Assembly: GCF_000177635.2 (NCBI RefSeq)
Contig: NC_014836.1
Coordinates: forward strand, 62,001-126,000
Length of the DNA stretch: 64,000 nucleotides
Source: Desulfurispirillum indicum S5
GTDB taxonomy: Bacteria; Chrysiogenota; Chrysiogenetes; Chrysiogenales; Chrysiogenaceae
Direction: 5' to 3'
Each line of letters opens with the position of its first letter. Position 1 is the first letter of the stretch. The notes beneath the pieces were generated by a model, which had not been told where the DNA came from, did no database searches, and saw only the letters and a list, made by a program, of their open reading frames with translations. The position numbers and the translations under genes are program-made. Of this stretch, positions 1-7,697 are shown one piece after another.

Positions 1-1501
1 GGACCGTGAAGTGTGAGCCCTTGCCTGGGGTGCTCTCGACACGGATAGATCCACCCATCATATGGCAGAAGTGTTGGCTGATGGAGAGCCCCAGTCCAGT
101 TCCTCCGTATTTGCGCGTCGTAGAAGCATCGGCCTGGGTGAAGGCCTTGAAGAGTCGATCCACCTGTTCAGGATCCATGCCAATGCCTGTATCATGGACA
201 CTCACGACGATATGCTCGCCATGGTTCTGCACCTCGACGGTGATCTCCCCCTGGTGGGTGAATTTGGTGGCATTACTGAGGAGGTTGATCAGAATCTGGC
301 GCACTTTGGTCTGGTCAGCGTGCATCATGCCAATATCGGGACTGAGTACGAGCTGAAACTGATTGCCCTGCTTTTCCATAAGGGGAGTCATGATCGCCAC
401 CACATCGTGGAGAAGCTGCGTTATGTCAAAATCTTCCAGGAACAGATCCATTTTTCCCGCTTCAATCTTGGAAATGTCCAGAATGTCGTTGACGATTGAC
501 AGCAGGTGCAGGCCCGCCTTGTTGATCTTCTCCAGGTCCTGCTGAACGCTTTGGGTATTGCCTGCGGCGATGTCTTCCTGGGTCATTTCACTGTAGCCGA
601 TAATGGCATTCAGCGGGGTGCGCAGCTCATGGCTCATGTTGGCCAGAAACTGGGCCTTGGCCTCACTGGCTGCTTCGGCGGCAGTGCGGGCCTGCTCCAG
701 TTCCTGCTGGGCCAGGCGCAGTCGCTTCAGCATCTGGTTGAAAGACAGCGCGATCTGGCGCATTTCTCCCTCGGCGTTGCCTTCAAACTGTACCTGGGTA
801 GACAGGTCGCCACTGCGACCTGTGTGGCGAATGGCGTGAATGAGGCGCGCCATGGAGCGATTGATGGAGAGCGTCATGGTGGCGACGGGAACCAGCAGCA
901 GGAAGATGATGGTCAGGACGATAAAGGCGCTCAGGCGAACCTGACCCCAGAACAGGGTATTGATCTCATCCAGGTAGACCCCACTGCCCAGCACCCAGTC
1001 CCACGGCTCGAAGTACTTGAGGTATGAGACCTTTGGCACGGATTCGCTATGCCCGGGTTTAGGCCAGAGATACTCCATGTAGCCCTGCTGGCTTGCCCTG
1101 GCAATTTCCACCGATGTCACAAAGAGCCTTTTCCCGGCAGGATCTGTATAGGATGAAAGATCCTGCCCATCCAGCTGTGGCTGAATGGGGTGCATGATCA
1201 TGCGGGGATGGGTGTCATTGATCCAGAAGTACTCATTGTTTTCGTAACGCATGGAGCGCAGGAGATCTTTACTGATGCGCTGGGCTTCCTCCCGGCTCAT
1301 GAGTCCGGCGCGCTCCTGCTGCTCATAGAAGCTGAGAACACTGTAGGCATTCTGTACGGCGTAGCGTACCGCATCCTTGCGGGACTCCCAGAGGCTTTTG
1401 TGGAGAGTGTTTATGGAAAGCGAGATCAGGAGCGCCATACCGGCAGCCACGATGATCACAAAGGTGATGATTTTGCCCCGGATGGTATTGAGGAGGCCCA
1501 T
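1..1501 (-). CDS. Cache-HAMP membrane sensor histidine kinase (3' end beyond window)
   Basis: The reading frame opens with an ATG at 1501 preceded by GGGAG, and runs off the left edge, so only about 500 N-terminal residues are visible. Order of parts: short cytoplasmic N-terminus (MGLLNTIRGKI), a first membrane helix, a periplasmic Cache-like domain at about 30-185 (motifs NEYFWIND, DPAGKR, WDWVLGSGVY), a second membrane helix near 195-220, HAMP, then HisKA with MSHELRTPLN (phosphoacceptor His near residue 290) and an HATPase domain with an N box, DTGIGM and KYGGTGLGLS. The extracytoplasmic Cache domain suggests sensing of a small molecule, unidentified. A receiver could follow beyond the edge. 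It lies 88 bp downstream of the hybrid kinase at 1589-4801 on the same strand, whose kinase core is similar, so the two look like a related pair. Confidence 0.85.
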   Translation of the reverse strand, partial: MGLLNTIRGKIITFVIIVAAGMALLISLSINTLHKSLWESRKDAVRYAVQNAYSVLSFYEQQERAGLMSREEAQRISKDLLRSMRYENNEYFWINDTHPRMIMHPIQPQLDGQDLSSYTDPAGKRLFVTSVEIARASQQGYMEYLWPKPGHSESVPKVSYLKYFEPWDWVLGSGVYLDEINTLFWGQVRLSAFIVLTIIFLLLVPVATMTLSINRSMARLIHAIRHTGRSGDLSTQVQFEGNAEGEMRQIALSFNQMLKRLRLAQQELEQARTAAEAASEAKAQFLANMSHELRTPLNAIIGYSEMTQEDIAAGNTQSVQQDLEKINKAGLHLLSIVNDILDISKIEAGKMDLFLEDFDITQLLHDVVAIMTPLMEKQGNQFQLVLSPDIGMMHADQTKVRQILINLLSNATKFTHQGEITVEVQNHGEHIVVSVHDTGIGMDPEQVDRLFKAFTQADASTTRKYGGTGLGLSISQHFCHMMGGSIRVESTPGKGSHFTV

Positions 1502-1588
1502 GAAATTCTCCCAGGAAAACTGATGGTACAAACAGGTTCTGGCAGGAAAATGTTATTGCATAGCAGCAAAAGGCACAAGGAGAAAGTT

Positions 1589-4500
1589 TCACTTCCCGTT
1601 TGATTTGCGATGGCGCGTCAGGAAGTTGCGAACCTGGGAGAGAATGGCTTTGGCGGAGGAAGCATCTTTTTGCAGGATTTCTTCCACAAAGCCCTGCAGG
1701 CGCTCACGGTCATTGCGATGCAGCTCTTTGGCCGTGAGGACGATAACCGGGATGGACTTCCAGCGCGGGTCTGCCTGAAGAGCCTGGACAAAAGCAAAAC
1801 CGTCCATCACGGGCATCATCAGGTCCAGCAGAATGATATGGGGCAGTTCTGGCAGGGTCTGCAGCAGTTCCACCGCCTCGGCGCCATGCTCCGCCTGCTG
1901 TACTTCATAGTGCTCCTCGCTGAGGATGCTGGCGATGGTGTTGCGTGTCAGGGGTTCATCTTCAACGATAAGGATTCGGGCCCCGTGGCGGTAGCGCTGC
2001 AGCAGACCGGTGAGCATCTGCCGGTCAACAGGCTTGACCAGGTACTCATCCGCCCCCAGGGAGAAGCCGATATTGCGTTCACTGATGATGGTGAGCATGA
2101 TCACGGGGATATTCGCGGTCTGATGGTCGGCTTTCAGTGCGGACAGGGTACTCCAGCCATCCATTTCCGGCATCATGACATCCAGGGTGATGGCGATGGG
2201 GGAGCAGCTGCGGGCAAGGCGCAGTGCCTCTTTGCCGCTGTGCGCTTCCATGACGTGAAACTCCTCTTTTTCCAGTGATTTTCGCAGCAGGTGCCGCACT
2301 TCTGGGTCATCGTCAACGATGAGTACCACATCACCAGGGTGCTCGGCAGCCGCCAGGGCGTTGCGAAGATCGCTTTCCCCGCCGTGCCGGGGTGCTGTGG
2401 AGGAGTGGGGCTGCCTGATCAGGGGGAGCGTGAGGCAGAATGTTGAGCCAGCGCCCGGCTTGCTGTGGGCGGTGATGCCACCCCCCAGTAGATGGCTGTA
2501 ACTCTGGCTGATGGCCAGCCCAAGTCCGGTTCCGCCATATTTGCGGGAGATGGAGACATCGGCCTGGGTGAATGACTGGAAGAGAGAGCTCAACCGCTGC
2601 TGCTCAATGCCGATTCCCGTATCAATGACCTGGAAGGAGATCGTGGGGATTTCCCGGTCTTCCTGGCATTGTACCCGGAGGGTGATGCTGCCGTTCTGGG
2701 TGAACTTGGCGGCGTTGTTGAGGAGGTTGAAGAGAATCTGGCGAACTTTGGTCAGGTCTGTGTGCATGGCCCCCAGGTTCTGGCCGCACTCCAGGTGGAA
2801 GTGGTTCTTGTTTTTACGGACCAGGGGGGTGATGGTGTCGGCCACATCGCGTACCAGGCGCGCGATATTCACCTCTTCAAGGTAGACATCCATTTTTCCG
2901 GCTTCAATTTTGGAAATATCCAGCACATCGTTGATGAGTCTGAGCAGGTGCTCGCCAGCGCTGTGGATCTTGGCGAGGTCACCGACCATCTCCTGGGCAC
3001 CCATGACGGCGGCATCTTCCTGGAGCATTTCGCTGTAGCCAAGAATCGCATTGAGGGGGGTGCGCAGCTCATGGCTCATATTGGCCAGAAACATGCTCTT
3101 GAGTTGGCTGGAGTCTTCGGCTTGACGTCGGGCTTCCTGGAGAGCCTCTTCAGCGCGCTTGCGCAGGGTGATATCCAGGCCGACACCCCGGTAGCCCTGT
3201 ACAGTTCCGTACGGGCCCACGATGGGTACACCGCTGATTTCCAGCCAGATAATGGTGCCACTGCGGGTGATGCACCGGTAGGAGAAGCCGCTGAAGGATT
3301 TCTGGGCGCGCACGATGCGCGAGAACACTCTTTGCACCTTCTGGGCGTCTTCCGGGGGGATCAGGGAAAAGGGGGAGCGACCCAGCAGTTCTTCAGCCGG
3401 ATATCCCAGTACGTCTACGACACGATCCGTCAGGAACGTGAAGCAGCCATCGCTGTCAATTTCCCAGATATATTCGCCTGCGGCGTTGGATACATCGCGG
3501 AAGCGTTGTTCGCTTTCGCGCAGGCGCAGTTCGCTGGTTTTTCTACGGGTAATATTGCGGGCGACCAGCAGGATATGTGTTTCGTCCATGCTGACGGCGT
3601 GGACGTCAAGGTAGATGGGTTTTTCGCCGGAAATTATGATCTCCTGCTGGGCCCTGTGCCCCTGTCTGGCGGCATTGACCAGATCCAGCATGGCCTGCAG
3701 ATTTTCCCCTTCTGGTGCCAGCAGCTCAAAGATGCTGTTCATGGCAAAGTGTCCGATGCTGTGTTCCACCAGGGATTGGGCTGCCGGGTTGCTTTCTGAC
3801 ACCTGCCCCTCATCATCAATGAGAAAAATACTGTCGAGGGACCGTTCGAAGAGGGTGCGGTAACGCTCTTCACTGCTTCTGAGTTCAGCGGAAATCCGGT
3901 CACGGGCAAGCATGTTGCGCCAGAGGAAGGTTCCCACAGCGAGAGCCATCAGCGAAAACAGGGACATGAAGAAAAGATGGGTCCGGATTCCGTCATACCA
4001 GCGACCCATGAACTCATCGGCGGCAATGGTAACCGTCACGGCCAGAGGCGAGCCGTCCACAGCCAGGAAGCTGAAGGCGTGGAGCTGGTGGTTCAGGGTG
4101 AGCATCTGTGTATGGGAGCGATCGGGATGTGTAGAAATGTCGATGGGAACCCAGTCAGCGGAATCGCCGGGGTGCGCCATGGCCCTGTGGGGCGGGTAGG
4201 CGGCCAGCACGGAGTTTGAGGGGATGTGCAGCAGGGAGAAAGCGCGATGGCCATCCCGGTCCAGGCTGGCATAATAGGTGCTGAGAGAATCGCTTTGCAG
4301 GGCACCCAGGATCACACCCTCAAGCTGGCCATCGGTGATGATCGGGCGGCTGACGGGAATAAACCACTCCCCATCGACGCGACTGCGCTGGGCCTGGCCG
4401 ATGAAAAGCCCCGAGGAGCGGATATCGCGCTGAGCCAGAAAAAATTCGCGATCGCTGACGTCAATGGAGTGCGGTGATTTTTCGCGATAGCGGGCCAGGT

Positions 4501-4801
4501 GAAGTGCCTGGCCATCAGCGTCGAAAATGGCCAGGTCTGCCAGCTCCGGTATGCTCTGAAGCCGTTGTCGCAAAAGCTCCGATGTCCCAGGATCTGCCAG
4601 GAGCTCCTGGTGGGCGCCAAACTCCTCGGCGATACTTTCCAGGATGATGTCAACGGCGCGAATGGTCAGTGTGATATGGCGCTCCTGGGCGATAGCCAGG
4701 TTGGCAGCGGTACGCATCCCCTGGTCGGTATTGCGCTCGTGGAGATAACGGGAAAAGCCTGCCGTGGAGGCGGCGATGGCCACGAGAATCAGGGATATCA
4801 A
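1589..4801 (-). CDS. Hybrid sensor histidine kinase (PDC/Cache-PAS-PAS-HisKA-HATPase-REC-REC)
   Basis: Membrane hybrid kinase of at least 1070 residues. Using the TTG at 4801 as residue 1: membrane helix 1-20, extracytoplasmic PDC/Cache-like region about 25-270, second helix about 275-295, PAS about 310-420, PAS/PAC about 430-550, HisKA with His577 in MSHELR, HATPase about 680-795 (DTGIGI, GGTGLGL), REC1 about 823-940 (Asp874 in LDVMMP) and REC2 about 941-1060 (Asp993 in LDLMMP). Two tandem C-terminal receivers suggest an internal phosphorelay; no Hpt domain is seen here. The start is uncertain. TTG 4801 has no Shine-Dalgarno sequence and cuts into the membrane helix, while the frame stays open upstream to an ATC at 4867 that sits 5 nt after a perfect AGGAGG. 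It has its own promoter candidate at 4964-4992. Confidence 0.88.
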   Translation of the reverse strand: MISLILVAIAASTAGFSRYLHERNTDQGMRTAANLAIAQERHITLTIRAVDIILESIAEEFGAHQELLADPGTSELLRQRLQSIPELADLAIFDADGQALHLARYREKSPHSIDVSDREFFLAQRDIRSSGLFIGQAQRSRVDGEWFIPVSRPIITDGQLEGVILGALQSDSLSTYYASLDRDGHRAFSLLHIPSNSVLAAYPPHRAMAHPGDSADWVPIDISTHPDRSHTQMLTLNHQLHAFSFLAVDGSPLAVTVTIAADEFMGRWYDGIRTHLFFMSLFSLMALAVGTFLWRNMLARDRISAELRSSEERYRTLFERSLDSIFLIDDEGQVSESNPAAQSLVEHSIGHFAMNSIFELLAPEGENLQAMLDLVNAARQGHRAQQEIIISGEKPIYLDVHAVSMDETHILLVARNITRRKTSELRLRESEQRFRDVSNAAGEYIWEIDSDGCFTFLTDRVVDVLGYPAEELLGRSPFSLIPPEDAQKVQRVFSRIVRAQKSFSGFSYRCITRSGTIIWLEISGVPIVGPYGTVQGYRGVGLDITLRKRAEEALQEARRQAEDSSQLKSMFLANMSHELRTPLNAILGYSEMLQEDAAVMGAQEMVGDLAKIHSAGEHLLRLINDVLDISKIEAGKMDVYLEEVNIARLVRDVADTITPLVRKNKNHFHLECGQNLGAMHTDLTKVRQILFNLLNNAAKFTQNGSITLRVQCQEDREIPTISFQVIDTGIGIEQQRLSSLFQSFTQADVSISRKYGGTGLGLAISQSYSHLLGGGITAHSKPGAGSTFCLTLPLIRQPHSSTAPRHGGESDLRNALAAAEHPGDVVLIVDDDPEVRHLLRKSLEKEEFHVMEAHSGKEALRLARSCSPIAITLDVMMPEMDGWSTLSALKADHQTANIPVIMLTIISERNIGFSLGADEYLVKPVDRQMLTGLLQRYRHGARILIVEDEPLTRNTIASILSEEHYEVQQAEHGAEAVELLQTLPELPHIILLDLMMPVMDGFAFVQALQADPRWKSIPVIVLTAKELHRNDRERLQGFVEEILQKDASSAKAILSQVRNFLTRHRKSNGK

Positions 4802-4864
4802 CAGACTGAGCAGAATTTTCTGGCGCGGTGCGGTGCATGCAGGGTGGGCGTACGGATGGCGGTC

Positions 4865-4878
4865 GATGGGAGCCTCCT
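4865..4878 (-). promoter_or_regulatory. Consensus Shine-Dalgarno with apparent ATC start
   Basis: AGGAGG lies at 4878-4873 (minus strand), followed by the 5-nt spacer CTCCC and then ATC at 4867-4865, in frame with the hybrid kinase. Between the in-frame upstream TAA near 4895 and the TTG at 4801 there is no ATG, GTG or TTG in this frame. Starting at ATC adds 22 residues, including a basic stretch ahead of a full-length membrane helix. Confidence 0.45.
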
Positions 4879-4963
4879 GCGATCGGGTGCGGCCTGTTTA
4901 CAGAGTGTTGCGGTGAGCGCCCTTCTGCCTTGCCAGCGACTGTGTCAAGGGAGCGTGCTGTGC

Positions 4964-4992
4964 AATATAGCTAATGATCGCAGTGGAGTAAA
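4964..4992 (-). promoter_or_regulatory. Sigma-70-type promoter candidate for the hybrid kinase
   Basis: On the minus strand TTTACT (4992-4987) is separated by 17 bp from TATATT (4969-4964), predicting a start near 4957 and a leader of about 90 nt to the AGGAGG/ATC site. It lies in the 168-bp gap after the barrel-protein gene, so the kinase need not be co-transcribed with the genes upstream. Confidence 0.5.
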
Positions 4993-5035
4993 GCATTTTG
5001 AAACAAATAATCCCGTATGCCCGTAACTCAGGGGT

Positions 5036-6853
5036 TCAGAAGGTCAGGTGCCACGAGAGGCCTCCCTGCAGAGCGCGGTAATCATAGGCGGGAACATTGG
5101 AGGAGTTTTCGCGATAGCCAAGGAGTAGCCGAAGGGCTGTTCGCTTGCCGATCTGGCTGTGGATACCGGTTTGCAGGCGAGTCGCTTTGTCTTCACGTAC
5201 GGATTCACCGGGCAGGGCCTCGTCGTAGCTGGCCACGCGATACTCCAGGTTCGCGAAAAGGATGGAGCGAACACCGAGGTGATAGTTTTCGGTCAAAGAG
5301 ATCTCCCAGCCTTCATTGGACGAGGTGTCCAGGTCGGAGCGCTCGTGGAAGAGGGCGAAGCCGATGGCGATATTATGGGCATCATGCTGTCCCCTGACCA
5401 TCCGCAGGGATTGGCCCAGGCGGGAAATTACGCTGCTGCGCTCATCAAAGATTCTGTAGTCGCGATATTCGAAGCTCAGGTCAGTGCGCGTTGCCAGCCT
5501 GGGAGTGGCGACGAACGTGTAGCGGGGCTGGAGAATAACCCGATTGACCAGAGTGCCTTCATCGTCGCGGGCGTGGCCGATGCGCAGGACAGCTGCAGTG
5601 TGGTGGCGCTGGTGATTTTCCTGGGAGAGCCCCCAGGCGATCTCGCTGTAGGAGGTGTCGTACTGATCAAGATCCTGGTGCCACTTCTGATAGTGGCTGA
5701 GGCTGATGTCAATGCGGTTGTCGCTGCCAGCGGCCCAACTGGTCGTTCCCAGCGCAAAGCCGGCAAAAAGAGCGGTATCGCTTTGCTTGCGGCTGTCGAG
5801 GGGCAGGGGCAGCTCGACGCCACCAATGGCGACGCTGGTGCCCGCTGGCGCCAAAGGGATATTGCTGTCGTAGAGGGCTCCCAGGAAGAACTCACCCCGG
5901 TACGTGCGGTATGTGGGTACGACGCGGGTCTGATCCAGGGTCAACTCCACCGCGCTGCGTACCTGGGGAGAGAGCTGGCGCTGCAGGGCTCTTTCCAGGT
6001 CCAGGCTGGCCATTGCGGGATTGCCCATGGCGAGGTGGGCACGGGCCATTTCCACCAGTGGCTGACCGTTCGAGGGATCGAGGGCCAGGGCGCGTTCAAA
6101 GGCGTTGAGGGCAAGGGGAAAACGGCCGGTAGAGAAGGCGGCAATACCCATATTGAAGTGCAGGTTGGCGTCATCGGGATACTGGCGGACCAGGTGAGAG
6201 AGGTTCTCAAAATCTTCCTGGGGAGAGTGGTATTCCACCGCTGCCAGCTCGACATTCTCGGCGGGGAGTTCAATGTCGGTAATGGTTTCTCCGCCAGGGG
6301 TTTGCGCGGTAGTGGATGCATCAGCTGCCGTGATGGGGCCATGGTTCTGGCTCCCCTCCGTGGGGGTGCTGTTCTGCGGTGCGGGGGATTTCTGAGAGGC
6401 CAGCGCTTGCGTGTGCCCTTTCTTCGGCGCCATGGCTGATGGGCGCGGAAGCGCCTGCAGGTCTTCCCAGTGGATCATCAGGGGTTCACGGGGGAAGTCG
6501 AGTACCAGCTTGCGTTGCTTTGCCAGGGTAAAGTGGCGCACGGTGGAAAGGTGCATGCGCAGCGAGATATCAATACTGCTGACTGTTGTTTCCACGCGGG
6601 CGATGACCTGGCTGCTGCTCAGATCCGGCATGGTCGGGCGAGGTTCGGCTTTCCAGATATCCTGGGCAAAGTGGATGCGCACCCGGTCAGGCGCAATGTG
6701 TTCAACGGTGTAGGATGGAATCGGCTGGCTGAAGTTCAGCACCAGCCGCTCCTTGTCGCTGTGGGTGGCCCAGGTGTATTCCAGGGCATGGGCCTGGCTC
6801 ATGGCCAGCAGGCACAGAAGCACAGTGGCGAGTCGTATGCGCAGATTCTTCAT
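5036..6853 (-). CDS. AMIN-TPR outer-membrane beta-barrel protein
   Basis: 605 residues from the ATG at 6853, which overlaps the stop of the FecR-domain gene by 4 nt (ATGA), so translational coupling is likely. A signal peptide (LATVLLCLLAMSQAHA) is followed by an AMIN-like region (about 22-115; RLVLNFSQPI, DRVRIHF), a low-complexity linker rich in Pro, Thr and Gln (about 125-195), TPR helices (about 215-300; ALNAFERALALDPSNG), and a C-terminal half made of alternating strands that ends in the sequence HLTF with a terminal Phe, the usual signature of a Bam-inserted barrel. The layout resembles TPR-plus-barrel surface-assembly proteins (Slam/DUF560-like), with AMIN, a glycan/peptidoglycan-binding module, added. 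The function is unknown. The partner FecR protein may be a client. Confidence 0.72.
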   Translation of the reverse strand: MKNLRIRLATVLLCLLAMSQAHALEYTWATHSDKERLVLNFSQPIPSYTVEHIAPDRVRIHFAQDIWKAEPRPTMPDLSSSQVIARVETTVSSIDISLRMHLSTVRHFTLAKQRKLVLDFPREPLMIHWEDLQALPRPSAMAPKKGHTQALASQKSPAPQNSTPTEGSQNHGPITAADASTTAQTPGGETITDIELPAENVELAAVEYHSPQEDFENLSHLVRQYPDDANLHFNMGIAAFSTGRFPLALNAFERALALDPSNGQPLVEMARAHLAMGNPAMASLDLERALQRQLSPQVRSAVELTLDQTRVVPTYRTYRGEFFLGALYDSNIPLAPAGTSVAIGGVELPLPLDSRKQSDTALFAGFALGTTSWAAGSDNRIDISLSHYQKWHQDLDQYDTSYSEIAWGLSQENHQRHHTAAVLRIGHARDDEGTLVNRVILQPRYTFVATPRLATRTDLSFEYRDYRIFDERSSVISRLGQSLRMVRGQHDAHNIAIGFALFHERSDLDTSSNEGWEISLTENYHLGVRSILFANLEYRVASYDEALPGESVREDKATRLQTGIHSQIGKRTALRLLLGYRENSSNVPAYDYRALQGGLSWHLTF

Positions 6854-7614
6854 GGTTGCATCCCCAGCCAACGACTATCGGTTTTTACCGGAACGATAAC
6901 CTCGTCTCCGGGTTCTGTGGTATCAATGGCGATGAAGGCGGGCGTATGCTGGCCATAGCCAAAGCGGCGGCCCTTGTGGCCGACACTGACATCGCTGTGA
7001 ATGGTCATTTCGCTGGTCAGCATGGGACGGGGCGTGCCGATGTCCGCGCGGGTGCTCAGCTCCACGGTGTTGCGCACCCCATCCAGCTGCACCTTTCGGG
7101 CGCTTTTTTTACTGCGCACTTCCATGGGATACTGGGTCTCCTGGTAGAGGTGAAAGTGCTGCTCCCGTCCAGGCTGGATATGGTGTCCTGACATGCCACC
7201 CGGAACGGCAGCCACCGCCATGGGGGACTCCAGTCGTATACCGTCCCGAAAATAGAGGGCCATCTCCCCAGGGGCAAAGCGAAAGCTCCCCCGGAGCATG
7301 ACCAGGTGCAGGCCGGGCAGTTCATGGGTGTCGTGGGGGTAGAGGTAGTGCTGCAGGTGCACCCGGCTGCTGGGACCCATGGCCAGATGGGAGTTGTCGC
7401 TGAAGAGTATCTGAACCTTGCCCTGACGACCGGTGACAATCTGTTCGCCGGGGAAGATGGGGCTGCCGGCCTCCAGGTGGCGTACGCGGCTGCCCAGTTC
7501 CGCCCAGGAGCGCTCTTCCACAGCGCCCACCATGCCGATTTCGTATTCTTCAGCCCAGGCGGGGGTGGCTGCGAGACAGGCAATGCAGAACAGAAGAATG
7601 GTGAGTTTTCGCAT
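6850..7614 (-). CDS. Secreted FecR-domain protein
   Basis: 254 residues from the ATG at 7614 (AGGAG 5 nt upstream). A clear signal peptide (LTILLFCIACLAATPAWA) precedes a FecR-type fold: PIFPGEQIVTGRQGKVQILF, then a short turn and a strand-rich section with RVHLQHYLYP, LHLVMLRGSFRF and ESPMAVAAVPGG. There is no membrane helix after the signal peptide, so it is not an anti-sigma regulator of the FecIR type, and no sigma factor lies nearby. It is the first gene of a coupled pair with the AMIN-TPR-barrel protein and probably acts in the periplasm or on the surface. Start codons upstream of 7614 in the same frame lack a Shine-Dalgarno sequence and would spoil the signal peptide. Confidence 0.72.
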   Translation of the reverse strand: MRKLTILLFCIACLAATPAWAEEYEIGMVGAVEERSWAELGSRVRHLEAGSPIFPGEQIVTGRQGKVQILFSDNSHLAMGPSSRVHLQHYLYPHDTHELPGLHLVMLRGSFRFAPGEMALYFRDGIRLESPMAVAAVPGGMSGHHIQPGREQHFHLYQETQYPMEVRSKKSARKVQLDGVRNTVELSTRADIGTPRPMLTSEMTIHSDVSVGHKGRRFGYGQHTPAFIAIDTTEPGDEVIVPVKTDSRWLGMQP

Positions 7615-7697
7615 GGTGGCTCCTTGGGTTGTTATCTCCTTTTTCGGCGGGTACAAGGAAAACTTAATGGCCTTTGCGCAACTCTTCTTTTCCCGTG

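Noticed and set aside
4650-4838. ATG at 4838 as the start of the hybrid kinase
   Set aside because: It is in a different frame from the kinase; using it would require a frameshift, for which there is no evidence.
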